Shown: positions 27,436-35,816, counted from the first letter of the stretch. The stretch: DNA of 64,000 nt from DTKD01 sp050948905 (GCA_050948905.1 JBMNES010000001.1:992001-1056000); one strand, 5' to 3'. The notes: a model not told the origin generated them from the sequence alone. A program made the numbers and translations.

Positions 27436-28362
27436 CTACCCACGACCCGGAGCAAGCTGGATCAGCTTTCGATAATTCTCCACTATCGGCTGTCCCACCT
27501 CGTCGCAGGTTGGCACATCGTGGATGTGGGTTTCATACATCAGCGGCCCGGTATAGCCGACATCGACCAGCGCCTTGAGCACCTCGCTCCAGTCGAGAGT
27601 TCCCCTGAACGGCAACCAGTGTCTCTCCCGGCCATCCTGATCCGATATATGTATGCTCAACAGTTTTGATCCGACCTGCCTGATCATATCCGGTATGCGC
27701 TCGGGTGGAAATTGATGATTCACATCGAAGTTCACCCCGACATTAGGACGGTCGATGCGCTCGACAATATCCAGCAGTTCCTCGACGCTATTACCTATCT
27801 CCTCTTTAGGCAACGGTTCCAGAGCCAATCGCACGCCGCGCTCCCCGGCAAAATCGGCAATGCGCCGGAATGGGTCTATGGAAAGCTCTATCATCGTCTG
27901 ACGAGGGGCTCTTGGGCCTTCGTTAAGCCCCGGATGCGAGACCACAGTCCTCGCGCCGATCTGTTCCGCGACTATCACGGCATCGCAGTACCCCGCCACC
28001 GCGCCTTCGCGAGCCTCTTCCGATGGGGACGATGGGTTACAATACAGACCATACGGCGCATGCACCGACCAAAACTCTACGTTGGGTTTGTCCAGCACGA
28101 CCTCCGTGATCAGGTCCCTGTTCCACGCCGTCGAATGATAGCACTCCATAGCCTCGATTTCATCCATTGAGTTGACCGTGTCCATCATCTCGCGCACGAA
28201 ACCCGCCATCAGCTTGTTCAGCCGGTCGTCAAACTTGGTAAGAGTCCCCTTCACCGATGCGGTATACGCAGCAAGCCGCACCTCTTCTGGCATAACAAAT
28301 ATAAAGCAGCTACCTGAAACGCCCAGGCGCAACGGGGTCGGATTCGAGTCATTAGAAAGCAA
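27436..28362 (-). CDS. Sugar phosphate isomerase/epimerase family TIM-barrel protein
   Basis: A 308-residue xylose isomerase-like TIM barrel. The usual pattern is visible: LRLGVSGSCF at the first strand, VEFWSVHAPYG, TVVSHPG, LALEPLPKEEIGNS, VNFDVNHQF, LLSIHISDQDGRERHWLPFRGTLDW in pieces, and LMYETHIHD. The conserved Glu, Asp, His and Glu metal ligands of the family are in place. The exact sugar is unknown. It starts with TTG at 28362, with GAGG 7 bases upstream, only 4 bases after the stop of the homocysteine methyltransferase gene, so the two are translated together. Confidence 0.87.
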   Translation of the reverse strand: MLSNDSNPTPLRLGVSGSCFIFVMPEEVRLAAYTASVKGTLTKFDDRLNKLMAGFVREMMDTVNSMDEIEAMECYHSTAWNRDLITEVVLDKPNVEFWSVHAPYGLYCNPSSPSEEAREGAVAGYCDAVIVAEQIGARTVVSHPGLNEGPRAPRQTMIELSIDPFRRIADFAGERGVRLALEPLPKEEIGNSVEELLDIVERIDRPNVGVNFDVNHQFPPERIPDMIRQVGSKLLSIHISDQDGRERHWLPFRGTLDWSEVLKALVDVGYTGPLMYETHIHDVPTCDEVGQPIVENYRKLIQLAPGRG

Positions 28363-28366
28363 TTAT

Positions 28367-29236
28367 TTACCTCAATCTCGCGCTTAAAGCAGCGATGTGT
28401 GCAGGCGTGGTGCCGCAGCATCCGCCGAGCAGTGTTGCGCCGGCGTCCCTGCATTTTAATACGCCGTCAGCGAAGTCCTCAGGGGCCAGCTTGAAAACAA
28501 CCTCGTTTGACACAAGCTCCGGCTTGCCTGCGTTAGGCATGGCGATCAGGGCGACGTCGGTATGAGACCTCAATTCAGCCATCAACCTGCTCATCTCAAA
28601 CGGGTCGATGGTTCCGCAGTTGGAGCCTATCACATCAGCCCCGGCCTCAGTCAATTCCCTGGCCGCCTTTTCCGGCGTATCCCCCATCATAGTGCGGAAG
28701 CTGTCGCCGACAGGGTCGAAGGATATGCTGGCGACTACTGGCAAATTAGTGGCGTGTTTTGCGGCTCGAACGGAGACAGCGGCCTCGCGGACATCGGTCA
28801 TGGTCTCAATAAGAATCAAATCCACTCCGTTGGCCGCCAGCAGCTTCGCCTGTTCTGCGGCGTTATCGAAGAACTGCTGCTCGGTATAATCCCCAAGCGG
28901 CTCCATAAACTGCCCTGTAGTGGACATATCCCCAGCCACATACCCCTCATCGCCGACCACCTCCCGGCACAGTTTCGCGCCAAGTGCGTTTATCTGCTCC
29001 AGTTTGTCTTCTAAAGAGGCGTGTTTCAGGGATATTCGGTTGGCGGTGAATGTGTTGGCGATTATAATATCCGCCCCGGCGGCTTTGTAGTCTGCGTGGA
29101 CGGCTTTGACCACGTCCGGGTGGTCTATGCTGGTTAAAGGGCCGGTGGCGCCGCACCGTGCAGCCAACTGCGTGCCGGTCGCGCCGTCAAGAATGAGTAT
29201 GTTTCCGCTCTTTAGAGCTTCCGCAAAAGGGATCAT
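28367..29236 (-). CDS. Homocysteine S-methyltransferase family protein
   Basis: A 289-residue zinc-dependent methyl transferase domain, as in BhmT, MmuM or the N-terminus of MetH. ILDGATGTQL starts the barrel. IIANTFTANR, GSNCG and GGCCGTTP carry the three zinc cysteines. It could move a methyl group from a methylated sulfur or amine donor to homocysteine, or act as part of a split methionine synthase. ATG 29236 has GGAGG 6 bases upstream; the longer frame upstream is repeat DNA. It is the first gene of a two-gene operon with the TIM-barrel isomerase. Confidence 0.9.
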   Translation of the reverse strand: MIPFAEALKSGNILILDGATGTQLAARCGATGPLTSIDHPDVVKAVHADYKAAGADIIIANTFTANRISLKHASLEDKLEQINALGAKLCREVVGDEGYVAGDMSTTGQFMEPLGDYTEQQFFDNAAEQAKLLAANGVDLILIETMTDVREAAVSVRAAKHATNLPVVASISFDPVGDSFRTMMGDTPEKAARELTEAGADVIGSNCGTIDPFEMSRLMAELRSHTDVALIAMPNAGKPELVSNEVVFKLAPEDFADGVLKCRDAGATLLGGCCGTTPAHIAALSARLR

Positions 29237-29288
29237 TATCAGCCTCCGGTTTGGAAGTTGGTCGTTGGAGGTTGGAGATTGGGAAGGG

Positions 29289-29466
29289 AAAAAGCAGATT
29301 TCTCGCTTCGCTCGAAATGACAATATAGCGGGCTCAGTTGCACTCGCTTCGCTCAAAATGACCAAATTGCAGGCTCAGTTGCAGTCGCTTCTCACGATGG
29401 GTGGCGATCTCCGACCGCCTGAGATGGGTGGCGATCTCCGAATCGCCACCCCAAAACCCAATCTCA
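29289..29466. repeat. Direct repeat copy 1 (178 bases)
   Basis: Matches 29546-29723 without gaps; only a handful of single-base differences are visible (for example TAGCGGG here against TAGCAGG there). Contains reversed ATTTCGAGCGAAGCGAGAAA-type elements and a perfect GGGTGGCGAT/ATCGCCACCC hairpin with loop CTCCGA. Confidence 0.9.
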
Positions 29467-29545
29467 CAAGCCCGCTTTCGTCAATCCGCGCCACTGACTA
29501 TCGAATATTGCCACTCGAACATCGAACACCAGACTTCGGACATCG

Positions 29546-29723
29546 AAAAAGCAGATTTCTCGCTTCGCTCGAAATGACAATATAGCAGGCTCAGTTGCAC
29601 TCGCTTCGCTCGAAATGACAATATTGCAGGCTCAGTTGCAGTCGCTTCTCACGATGAGTGGCGATCTCCGACCGCCTGAGATGGGTGGCGATCTCCGAAT
29701 CGCCACCCCAAAACCCAATCTCA
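29546..29723. repeat. Direct repeat copy 2 (178 bases)
   Basis: Second copy of the block at 29289-29466, at a constant offset of 257 bases. The lack of gaps suggests a recent duplication. Confidence 0.9.
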
Positions 29724-29766
29724 AACTTCCAACTAACCTCTTCTCTATCCGAAGGCTTCTAACCTC

Positions 29767-30501
29767 TTATACATCCAGACTATCTTCCACGAATTTACGC
29801 AGCAGCAACAGGCGTTTGGCGGGATCGGGTTCGGAGAGGATCCCCTGCTTGGCACGAATTCGCTCGTTGAAACCCTTCACAACATCCGGGTCGGAGAGCT
29901 TTTCAGGAGAGACTCTGGTGTGGATACAACCTGGCAATAAGTCCGCAATAGCGGTGGGGTCGGTCAGTTTATTTGCGGATTGATTAGCGGCACGCAGCGC
30001 CTGGATTTGAGATTGAATCTCGTTGAGCCGGCCTAATATTTGTCTCGATTCCCCCAAAAGCTGGTCTTCCCTGGCCGCACAGTATACACTGAAGCTCTTG
30101 ACTGCTCCTTTTGCCGCCTTTTCGACATCGGCGGAGGCTGGTTCAAGCTCGATAGGGTCACATTCGGCCGTCATATAATCAAGCCCTGGCCTCTGCTCGA
30201 TATTTCGCAGTCGCACTCTCGCCTTACTGGTGATAGCTATGCGCAAGGTGCCGTCCGCATGCTCCATAAGCTGGTTAATCTCGGCTATTATCCCCACACC
30301 GTAGAGGTCGGCAGGAATGGGGTCTTCTATGGCTATCGACTTCTGCGAAACGAGGATAACAGGAGTTCTATTTTCCGCCGCAGCTCGCACCGCGCTTTTG
30401 GAACTATCTCGACCTATGAACAATGGCAGGGATGTGCCGGGTTGGGGGACCATATCCCGCAAAGGCACCACAGGAATGGCTTCGTCTCTCAGCTTGGTCA
30501 C
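29767..30501 (-). CDS. Stand-alone LON substrate-binding domain protein
   Basis: A 244-residue protein that matches only the N-terminal substrate-binding domain of Lon protease: AIPVVPLRDMVPQPGTSLPLFIGR at residues 8-31 in two blocks, VGIIAEINQLMEHADGTLRI, and a helical C-terminal part rich in Arg, Gln and Leu. There is no AAA ATPase and no Ser-Lys protease domain. Such short forms may bind unfolded protein or adapt it to a full Lon. It starts with GTG 30501 behind AGGAGGT. It is the third gene of a sigma factor operon, 17 bases after the anti-sigma gene, which suggests a role in that regulatory circuit. Confidence 0.82.
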   Translation of the reverse strand: MTKLRDEAIPVVPLRDMVPQPGTSLPLFIGRDSSKSAVRAAAENRTPVILVSQKSIAIEDPIPADLYGVGIIAEINQLMEHADGTLRIAITSKARVRLRNIEQRPGLDYMTAECDPIELEPASADVEKAAKGAVKSFSVYCAAREDQLLGESRQILGRLNEIQSQIQALRAANQSANKLTDPTAIADLLPGCIHTRVSPEKLSDPDVVKGFNERIRAKQGILSEPDPAKRLLLLRKFVEDSLDV

Positions 30502-30518
30502 GTCTCTACCTCCTGAAC

Positions 30519-30887
30519 CTATTGCGGCATCTCGCTGGCGAATATCGACGCCAGGCTGGAGAGGTCATAATGAACTTCGGAAACTGGCAAATCCGCACCC
30601 ATATCCGGCAGCACCCGGTCTATTTGATCGGCCTCAGGCTCCGACGGCTCTTCGAGGGCCAGCCTCAGTGAAAGCATTCTACTGAAGCTCGGCTGCGCAG
30701 TAATAACCGGGCTCGTATTTAACGCCCGCAATAGTCTACGATCCTTGCGAAGTTCCAGGCGACATACGGGGCAATTCGCGAGGTGGTCGAAAAGGTTGGC
30801 CTCCTCGTCGTCGGATAACTCGACTCCCATCATCGCGATTGCATCCTGTTGGAATTGCAGACACTTTGCTGCAGTATGTTTTTTCAT
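30519..30887 (-). CDS. Zinc-finger anti-sigma factor
   Basis: A 122-residue protein with a zf-HC2 type motif near residues 34-44 (DHLANCPVCRLEL: His, then Cys-x2-Cys), the zinc-binding anti-sigma fold that holds an ECF sigma factor inactive. No membrane span is visible, so it is probably cytoplasmic. Two ATGs are in frame; the second (30887) has the better distance to GAGG. It starts 16 bases after the sigma factor stop, in the usual sigma then anti-sigma order. Confidence 0.82.
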   Translation of the reverse strand: MKKHTAAKCLQFQQDAIAMMGVELSDDEEANLFDHLANCPVCRLELRKDRRLLRALNTSPVITAQPSFSRMLSLRLALEEPSEPEADQIDRVLPDMGADLPVSEVHYDLSSLASIFASEMPQ

Positions 30888-30903
30888 AACCATAGCCTCA
30901 AGG

Positions 30904-31467
30904 TTAATTATTATGATCCTCTAAATCCACATCCAGCACCTCACGCAGTTTTCTGATCGCATAAAATATTCGCGATTTCACTGTGCCGGTTGGGATATTC
31001 AGCGCTTCTCCTATCTCAACATAGGTCAGCCCCTGGTAGATATGCATTGTAAGTGCGGTTTTGTGCAGCGTGCTCAATTTGGTAATTGCCCGGCTGAGTT
31101 TCTCCCCAGTCAGCGACGCCAGCACCTGGTCATCGACCAACACTCCAGAATCGTGCATATCTTCGAGTGTGTCATAATCGACATTAAGCGCCTCTTTGGC
31201 GCGCCTGGTCTGCTCGGACAGGCATACATTGCTCGCGATTCGATACAGCCACGGAGACAATCTCCCGTCGTCTCGAAAGGTCTGCGCGCTTTTAAATACT
31301 CTGACAAACGTCTCCTGAGCGACGTCCTGGGCCAGCTCGGCGTTGCCCACCATACGATATGCGTACGACACCATACGATCGCGGTAACGCTCCACGATAG
31401 CATCAAACGCCTGCCTGTCGCCTGCTTTAAGGCGCAGCATCAATTCTTCGTCCGTGTGGTGAGGCAC
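30904..31467 (-). CDS. ECF-type RNA polymerase sigma factor
   Basis: A 187-residue sigma-70 family factor of the extracytoplasmic-function type. Region 2 is at about residues 20-90 (YRMVGNAELAQDVAQETFVRVF, then LSPWLYRIASNVCL in separate blocks). Region 4 is near 125-178 (LTYVEIGEALNIPTGTVKSRIFYA in pieces), with the helix-turn-helix that reads the -35 element. No extra C-terminal domain. It starts with GTG behind GGGAG at 7 bases. It is followed by its anti-sigma gene and a LON-domain gene in one operon, and a TATAAT lies upstream on the minus strand. Confidence 0.92.
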   Translation of the reverse strand: MPHHTDEELMLRLKAGDRQAFDAIVERYRDRMVSYAYRMVGNAELAQDVAQETFVRVFKSAQTFRDDGRLSPWLYRIASNVCLSEQTRRAKEALNVDYDTLEDMHDSGVLVDDQVLASLTGEKLSRAITKLSTLHKTALTMHIYQGLTYVEIGEALNIPTGTVKSRIFYAIRKLREVLDVDLEDHNN

Positions 31468-31497
31468 GGTTCAGCTCCCAAATGAGATCTGACATCT

Positions 31498-31503
31498 ATT
31501 ATA
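31498..31503 (-). promoter_or_regulatory. -10 element of the sigma factor operon
   Basis: TATAAT on the minus strand, 30 bases before the GTG at 31467. A TTGAAC with a 19-base spacer is the only -35 candidate, so the promoter may be read by a different sigma factor, possibly the encoded one. Confidence 0.35.
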
Positions 31504-31625
31504 CTTCCAAGGTCAATACAGGGTTCAATGCCGATTCACACAATGAAGCTTCTCCAACTGAAAGCAGAAAAAATCTCCTTAGTTTTAACTTGCGTAACAG
31601 GCGGCTTTTGGGGGATACTGTCTTC

Positions 31626-32273
31626 ATGAGATGGACTCTGGTCATCTTAATTGCGCTGACGATATGCACCTGCGCCGTTGCCCAACAGCAGATACCAGCC
31701 GCTTCGATGACGAAACTTGGCTATGTCTTCAGCGACGTCAACGACAGGCTGTGGCTGGCCAACGACGAGTTTTGGCACGACGGACAGCTTAACAGGTGCA
31801 TCGCGACGCTGCGTTTGATAACCCGCATTAACCCGCATGAGACTGATGCTTATGAGAGCGTCTCCTGGCTGATGTATAGCGACTTGCGCGAGGAGGACTC
31901 CGAGGCAATTCTTCGCGAGGGGTTGGCATATAATCTGGATTCTTATGATCTGTATCTCGAGCTAGGCACGTTTTGCTATTTCCGTATGCGCTACAATGAG
32001 GCCATCGCTCTGCTCACCGCATGCGTGACGTTTCCTGATGCGCCGGCTTATTCTCGCAACCAACTGGCCCATGCGTTTGAAAAGAACGGCCAGATCGGAG
32101 ACGCGCTGGATATCTGGACCCAGATCGAGGCAATAGACCCCGACGACGCAGTCGCCCAACTACAGATAGACCGTATTATGCAGGGCGGGGAACCATCTCA
32201 AGTCCCGGAAATGATATCCAACTCGATTGAGACCCGCAAACGAGATCGCCTCAACCGCCACGATAGCGATTAG
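31626..32273 (+). CDS. Secreted TPR protein
   Basis: A 215-residue protein with a signal peptide (MRWTLVILIALTICTCAVA, cleavage before QQQ) and four or five helix pairs with the tetratricopeptide pattern, for example YDLYLELGTFCYFRMRYNEAI split across 112-132 and AHAFEKNGQIGDALDIW near 155. TPR domains bind partner proteins. The longer open frame upstream lacks support, while ATG 31626 begins a textbook signal peptide and has GGGGGA upstream. It is divergent from the sigma factor operon and may be one of its targets. Confidence 0.8.
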   Translation: MRWTLVILIALTICTCAVAQQQIPAASMTKLGYVFSDVNDRLWLANDEFWHDGQLNRCIATLRLITRINPHETDAYESVSWLMYSDLREEDSEAILREGLAYNLDSYDLYLELGTFCYFRMRYNEAIALLTACVTFPDAPAYSRNQLAHAFEKNGQIGDALDIWTQIEAIDPDDAVAQLQIDRIMQGGEPSQVPEMISNSIETRKRDRLNRHDSD

Positions 32274-32337
32274 CCCATCCGCAACATTTTCGTAGTCGCA
32301 ATAGTTTCAAAGGTTCGCGACAGGGTATACATTAAAT

Positions 32338-32503
32338 GTGAAGGCGGGAACGCATGATCGTGCGCAGTCGATGCGTTCAAAAGCAAGGAATATAGACGAT
32401 AAGTTGATCTACGGATGCGGTGTAATACCGCCCTCGAAAAGCACGGGCTCGCCCTGCCTGACCTTAAACGCCCCGGGTCTAACCCCTCCCCGGGGCGCTT
32501 TTT
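32338..32503 (+). ncRNA. Possible structured small RNA ending at a strong terminator
   Basis: The 240 bases between the TPR gene and tauE hold no gene but several stems: AACGCAT/ATGCGTT (32349-32377), GCGGT/ACCGC (32417-32431), GGG/CCC (32445-32454), and a closing Rho-independent terminator at 32469-32503. A weak promoter (TTTCAA at 32305, TACATT at 32328, spacer 17) lies just upstream. I do not recognise it as 6S, SRP, tmRNA or RNase P RNA. It could equally be a long 3-prime UTR of the TPR gene. Confidence 0.3.
32469..32503 (+). terminator. Rho-independent terminator
   Basis: CGCCCCGGG and CCCGGGGCG pair perfectly over 9 bases around an 11-base loop and are followed by CTTTTT. It ends transcription from the TPR gene or the possible small RNA. 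Confidence 0.85.
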
Positions 32504-32513
32504 ATTGCGCAGA

Positions 32514-33386
32514 TTATTCAGAATCCACAGCGCGGCATTTCGACATAAGCGTGCGAATTAATATGACGACCAGCGCGAAACACAGCAGTACAAATACGAA
32601 GATGGAATCCATTTTGGTCGGCAGTTGTAACCCCAGCCCCTGAGTAGCGTTTTTCAGATTAAGGGCTATCAGCAATATTCCGATCATAATTCCGAGGCTG
32701 CCGGCTGGTATTTTTCGACACGTATAGGCTGCTATAGGCCCAGCGATCACCCCGCCGATCATAAGAGGCAGAGTGATTCCCCACAAAAAGGTGCCAAGTC
32801 CGAGTTTAATGGCGAATGTGGCGGTTATGGCTATCGTGGTGAGAAACTCGGCCGTGTCCACCGAACCCACTGCCAGCCTCGGCTCGTCGGTATTCATAGC
32901 CAGCGCAGGGGTGCATATCGGCCCCCAGCCTCCCCCTCCTATAGCGTCCACCGCGCCTCCGACCAGCCCCAGCGGTATAAGAAAGCTCTTTCTGATTCTC
33001 CGCATCGGCCTCGGCTCTGTCTTACGGCGGGCAAACGTCCAGATGATCTTCACGCCCAGCAGCAGCAACAACAGCGCGATATACGGCTTAAACAGATCGC
33101 CGTTCACACTGGACAGGCACCACGCCCCGAAGATGCCGCCTATAACTCCACTGATTGTAAGAGGAATCACTATGCTGCGCTGGACGTTGCCCAGCTTGAT
33201 GTGCGATATACCAGAGGCAAAACTTGAGAATATCTCGGCCATATGAACCGATGCAGACATAGTCGCCGGCATCATTCCTACCGCCAACAGAAACGAAGCG
33301 CTCGATGCGCCGTATCCCATGCCGAGCGAACCGTCGACATACTGTGCCAAAAGCCCTATGGGCAGCACGATCCAATGAATCTTCAA
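32514..33386 (-). CDS. TauE/SafE family membrane transporter
   Basis: A 290-residue protein with seven to eight hydrophobic spans, likely an anion exporter for sulfite, sulfoacetate or another organic anion. The two family half-repeats are visible: GLLAQYVDGSLGMGYG near the N-terminus and GLVGGAVDAIGGGGWGP near residue 145. SVHMAEIFSSFASG and SVDTAEFLTTIAI are the matching second motifs. The subgroup with this double motif is often annotated only as sulfite exporter. It starts with TTG 33386, with AAGGGA 7 bases upstream. Confidence 0.88.
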   Translation of the reverse strand: MKIHWIVLPIGLLAQYVDGSLGMGYGASSASFLLAVGMMPATMSASVHMAEIFSSFASGISHIKLGNVQRSIVIPLTISGVIGGIFGAWCLSSVNGDLFKPYIALLLLLLGVKIIWTFARRKTEPRPMRRIRKSFLIPLGLVGGAVDAIGGGGWGPICTPALAMNTDEPRLAVGSVDTAEFLTTIAITATFAIKLGLGTFLWGITLPLMIGGVIAGPIAAYTCRKIPAGSLGIMIGILLIALNLKNATQGLGLQLPTKMDSIFVFVLLCFALVVILIRTLMSKCRAVDSE

Positions 33387-33477
33387 TTATATTTCCCTTC
33401 GAAAGACACGGTACCAACCGACACATTCGACATCGTGCCTGGTGAATCCTTGATACAATAATCAAAAGGGCTATTTG

Positions 33478-33486
33478 TGATATAAT
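33478..33486 (+). promoter_or_regulatory. Extended -10 element adjacent to nth
   Basis: TGATATAAT is a perfect extended -10 that ends only 4 bases before ATG 33491. Transcription should start near 33493, so either the second in-frame ATG (33500) is used with a very short leader or another promoter serves the first. Confidence 0.5.
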
Positions 33487-33490
33487 CAGC

Positions 33491-34153
33491 ATGGGTGATA
33501 TGAGCGTAATCACGAATATCTGTGACCTGTTGGATGCGCAATATGGTGCTAAAGAATGGACTGGTGGCCTGGCGATTCTCGACGAACTGATCTACACCAT
33601 CCTCTCCCAGAACACCTCTGCTGCGAACTCCGACAGGGCATACAATTCCCTGACCGAACGGTTTGAAGATTGGTCTGCTGTCGCGAGCGCGCCTGTCGAT
33701 AAGGTCGCTGAGGCGATCAGAAGTGGCGGATTGGCGAACATCAAGGCTCCGAGGATACAAAACATCCTGCGGCAGGTCGAATCCCGCCACGGCTCGATGG
33801 ATTTGCAGTGGCTGGCGGAGAAATCTGACACTGAGGCTGTGGAGTATTTGCTCGGCTTCGAGGGCGTCGGCCAAAAGACGGCGGCTTGTGTGCTGATGTT
33901 CGCGTTAGGCAGGCCCGTGCTGCCCGTCGATACGCACGTCCACAGAGTGGCGATGCGGCTTGGGCTGATAGGCAAAGTGAGCGCAGATGCTGCTCACTCG
34001 CTATTGGGCGAGATTGTGCCGGCGGATCGGGTCTATTCTTTTCATATCAACACTGTCACACACGGCAGGCAGGTATGCCACGCTCGCTCACCTAAGTGCT
34101 CGGAATGCGTGTTAAACGAAGTCTGTGCATATTATTCTAATGCTTCGACTTAG
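33491..34153 (+). CDS. nth: Endonuclease III
   Basis: A DNA glycosylase/AP lyase that removes oxidised pyrimidines. The 220-residue protein has the helix-hairpin-helix GFEGVGQKTAACVL with the catalytic lysine near residue 127, followed by the catalytic aspartate in LPVDTHVHRV. The C-terminus has the four-cysteine iron-sulfur loop with spacing C-x6-C-x2-C-x5-C (CHARSPKCSECVLNEVC). ATG 33491 lacks an SD; ATG 33500, three codons later, may be the true start given the promoter position. It leads a run of same-strand genes to 37225. Confidence 0.93.
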   Translation: MGDMSVITNICDLLDAQYGAKEWTGGLAILDELIYTILSQNTSAANSDRAYNSLTERFEDWSAVASAPVDKVAEAIRSGGLANIKAPRIQNILRQVESRHGSMDLQWLAEKSDTEAVEYLLGFEGVGQKTAACVLMFALGRPVLPVDTHVHRVAMRLGLIGKVSADAAHSLLGEIVPADRVYSFHINTVTHGRQVCHARSPKCSECVLNEVCAYYSNAST

Positions 34154-34168
34154 ATACAGGAGGCTGTT

Positions 34169-34591
34169 GTGCCAAGGCGTCTGGATTTAGGAGATGACGA
34201 CGGGTGTTTCGCGTGTGGAAAAGCAAACGAATACGGCCTGCAGCTCGAATTTGAGGCAATAAACGGCGAATACGTCACATATTTTACGCCCCAGAAACGG
34301 CATCAGGGCTATGTCGGGATCACTCACGGTGGGCTGGTGAGCACGGTGCTTGACGAGGTGATGACTCGATACGCACACTCGCTCGGCCATAACGCCGTCA
34401 CGGGTGAGATAACGGTAAGATTCAAACGCCCGGCGAAAGTAGGACACCGTTTGAGGTTTGTCGGAAGAATCGAAAGCGAGAACTCGCGGATGCTGTTGAT
34501 GAGCGCGGATGCGACAGACGAGGACGGCACTCAAATCGCCGAGGCTTCGGCTAAAATTATAAAAGTAAAGGGAAACGAGGTATCGCGATGA
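34169..34591 (+). CDS. PaaI-type hotdog thioesterase
   Basis: A 140-residue single hotdog-fold protein, predicted to hydrolyse acyl-CoA thioesters. The family motif is HGGLVSTVLDEVM near residue 53, with the catalytic-type acid and the turn before the long helix, followed by AVTGEITVRFKRPAKVG. The N-terminus carries a CFACG pair, seen in one subfamily. It starts with GTG 34169 behind AGGAGG. Its stop overlaps the start of the DUF2007 gene (ATGA), so the two are translationally coupled. Confidence 0.88.
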   Translation: MPRRLDLGDDDGCFACGKANEYGLQLEFEAINGEYVTYFTPQKRHQGYVGITHGGLVSTVLDEVMTRYAHSLGHNAVTGEITVRFKRPAKVGHRLRFVGRIESENSRMLLMSADATDEDGTQIAEASAKIIKVKGNEVSR

Positions 34592-34851
34592 CGACGGATC
34601 AAGGGCAGGGAGAGGACCTGGTAGTCGTATTTCGTGCGCCGGACGAGGTGACAGCTAACCTCGTTGTTGGCCTTTTGATCGGGGAGGACATCCCTGCGTT
34701 GTTACAATCGCGGCAGGTGCCGTGGATGGATGGAGTGCTTACAGCCGGCGAGGGTTATTGGGGAGATGTAGTAGTGCCATCCGACTACGCATCCAAAAGC
34801 AGAGAGCTGATCGAAGCATATCAGCAGGAATCGCCTGGCGAAGAAGAATAA
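34588..34851 (+). CDS. DUF2007 small protein
   Basis: An 87-residue protein with the DUF2007 (putative signal-transducing) fold: LVVVFRAPDEVTANLVVGLL, a beta-alpha start in which the helix faces the sheet, then GVLTAGEGYWGDVVVPSDY and a final helix. Function is not established. The ATG overlaps the thioesterase stop by 4 bases. Confidence 0.78.
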   Translation: MTTDQGQGEDLVVVFRAPDEVTANLVVGLLIGEDIPALLQSRQVPWMDGVLTAGEGYWGDVVVPSDYASKSRELIEAYQQESPGEEE

Positions 34852-34922
34852 ATAATCGAGAACCGAAGCCCGCTGTATATAACGGGACTGCGGCCTCGAT
34901 TTTAGGAGGATATCAATTTACC

Positions 34923-35816
34923 ATGTGCAGCAAAGACCACGCGGGGGAGATGTGCAACCTGGCGGAACTTACTCCGGATTCGGTGAGAAATACGGTAGTC
35001 CGCAAGCAGAAGCTGTCTCCTGTTTTAACACTCTTTGAAATTCACGCGCCGCTTATCGCCAACTCCGCCAAACCAGGCCAGTTCGTGATAGTCTGGACGG
35101 GGGAGCACGGCGAGAGGTTGCCGCTGACCATATCGGACTGGGATGTAAGCAAAGGCACCATCACGCTGATCTTTCAGGAAGTCGGCAGGGGTACTATCGA
35201 GCTGGGCCGATTTAACGAAGGCGACGACATCCCGAGCCTAGCCGGCCCTCTCGGCAAACCGACCGAGATAGAGAACTTCGGCACCGCTGTTGCAATCGGC
35301 GGCGGCGTGGGCACGGCGATAGCCCGACCCATCGCGCAGGCCCTCAAGCAGGCTGGTAACGAGCTTATTGCCATAGTCGGCGCTCGTGAGAAGTCCCTTA
35401 TCATACTCGAAGATGAGCTGAGGGCGTTCTCTGATGAGCTGATCGTCACAACAGATGACGGCTCTTACGGCAGAAAAGGCCTGGTAACGGAGCCTCTCAA
35501 GGAGCTTCTGGATTCTCGTGAGATTAACTACGTCGTGGCCATCGGCCCTCTGCCGATGATGCGCGCGGTCTCCGACACCACAAAGCCATACGGCGTCAAG
35601 ACCATCGTCAGCCTTGATGCAATTATGATAGACGGCACTGGAATGTGTGGCGGCTGCCGGGTTACTGTCGGCGGAAAGACCAAATTTACCTGCGTCGACG
35701 GCCCGGATTTCGATGCGCACGAAGTAGATTGGGATGAATTGAGAGCGCGCAAGGCGTTCTACTTTGAAGAAGAAAGCAAAGACAGAGAGGCCACGTTGGC
35801 CGGAGGTGAGAACTAA
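34923..35816 (+). CDS. nfnA: NADH-dependent ferredoxin:NADP oxidoreductase subunit A
   Basis: The small subunit of the electron-bifurcating NfnAB transhydrogenase, related to PyrK and sulfide dehydrogenase beta. The 297-residue protein has an FAD domain (KPGQFVIVW, ERLPLTISDWD), an NAD domain (AIGGGVGTAIARPIA, then IVGAREKSLI) and a C-terminal [2Fe-2S] cluster region DGTGMCGGCRV with a later cysteine before DGPDFDAHEVD. The frame is open upstream, but ATG 34923 starts the conserved region; AGGAGGA lies 12 bases away, a long spacing. Its stop overlaps the nfnB start (TAATG). Confidence 0.87.
   Translation: MCSKDHAGEMCNLAELTPDSVRNTVVRKQKLSPVLTLFEIHAPLIANSAKPGQFVIVWTGEHGERLPLTISDWDVSKGTITLIFQEVGRGTIELGRFNEGDDIPSLAGPLGKPTEIENFGTAVAIGGGVGTAIARPIAQALKQAGNELIAIVGAREKSLIILEDELRAFSDELIVTTDDGSYGRKGLVTEPLKELLDSREINYVVAIGPLPMMRAVSDTTKPYGVKTIVSLDAIMIDGTGMCGGCRVTVGGKTKFTCVDGPDFDAHEVDWDELRARKAFYFEEESKDREATLAGGEN

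Larger units (their letters stand above)
29237..29766. repeat. Intergenic region built from a near-perfect 178-base duplication
   Basis: No gene is supported. Two copies of one 178-base block (29289-29466 and 29546-29723, offset 257) fill most of it. Each block holds two copies of the TTTCTCGCTTCGCTCGAAAT element and two CTCCGA elements, of which one is a full hairpin (29426-29451; 29683-29708) and one is a half. Sequence between and around the blocks shows nothing gene-like. Confidence 0.85.

Noticed and set aside
29106..29983. Long plus-strand frames through the 29289-29723 region
   Set aside because: They follow the duplicated repeat block and the antisense of two real genes.
32338..32503. 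6S, SRP, tmRNA or RNase P RNA
   Set aside because: No recognisable SRP loop, tmRNA tag or end motif, or RNase P core could be found.
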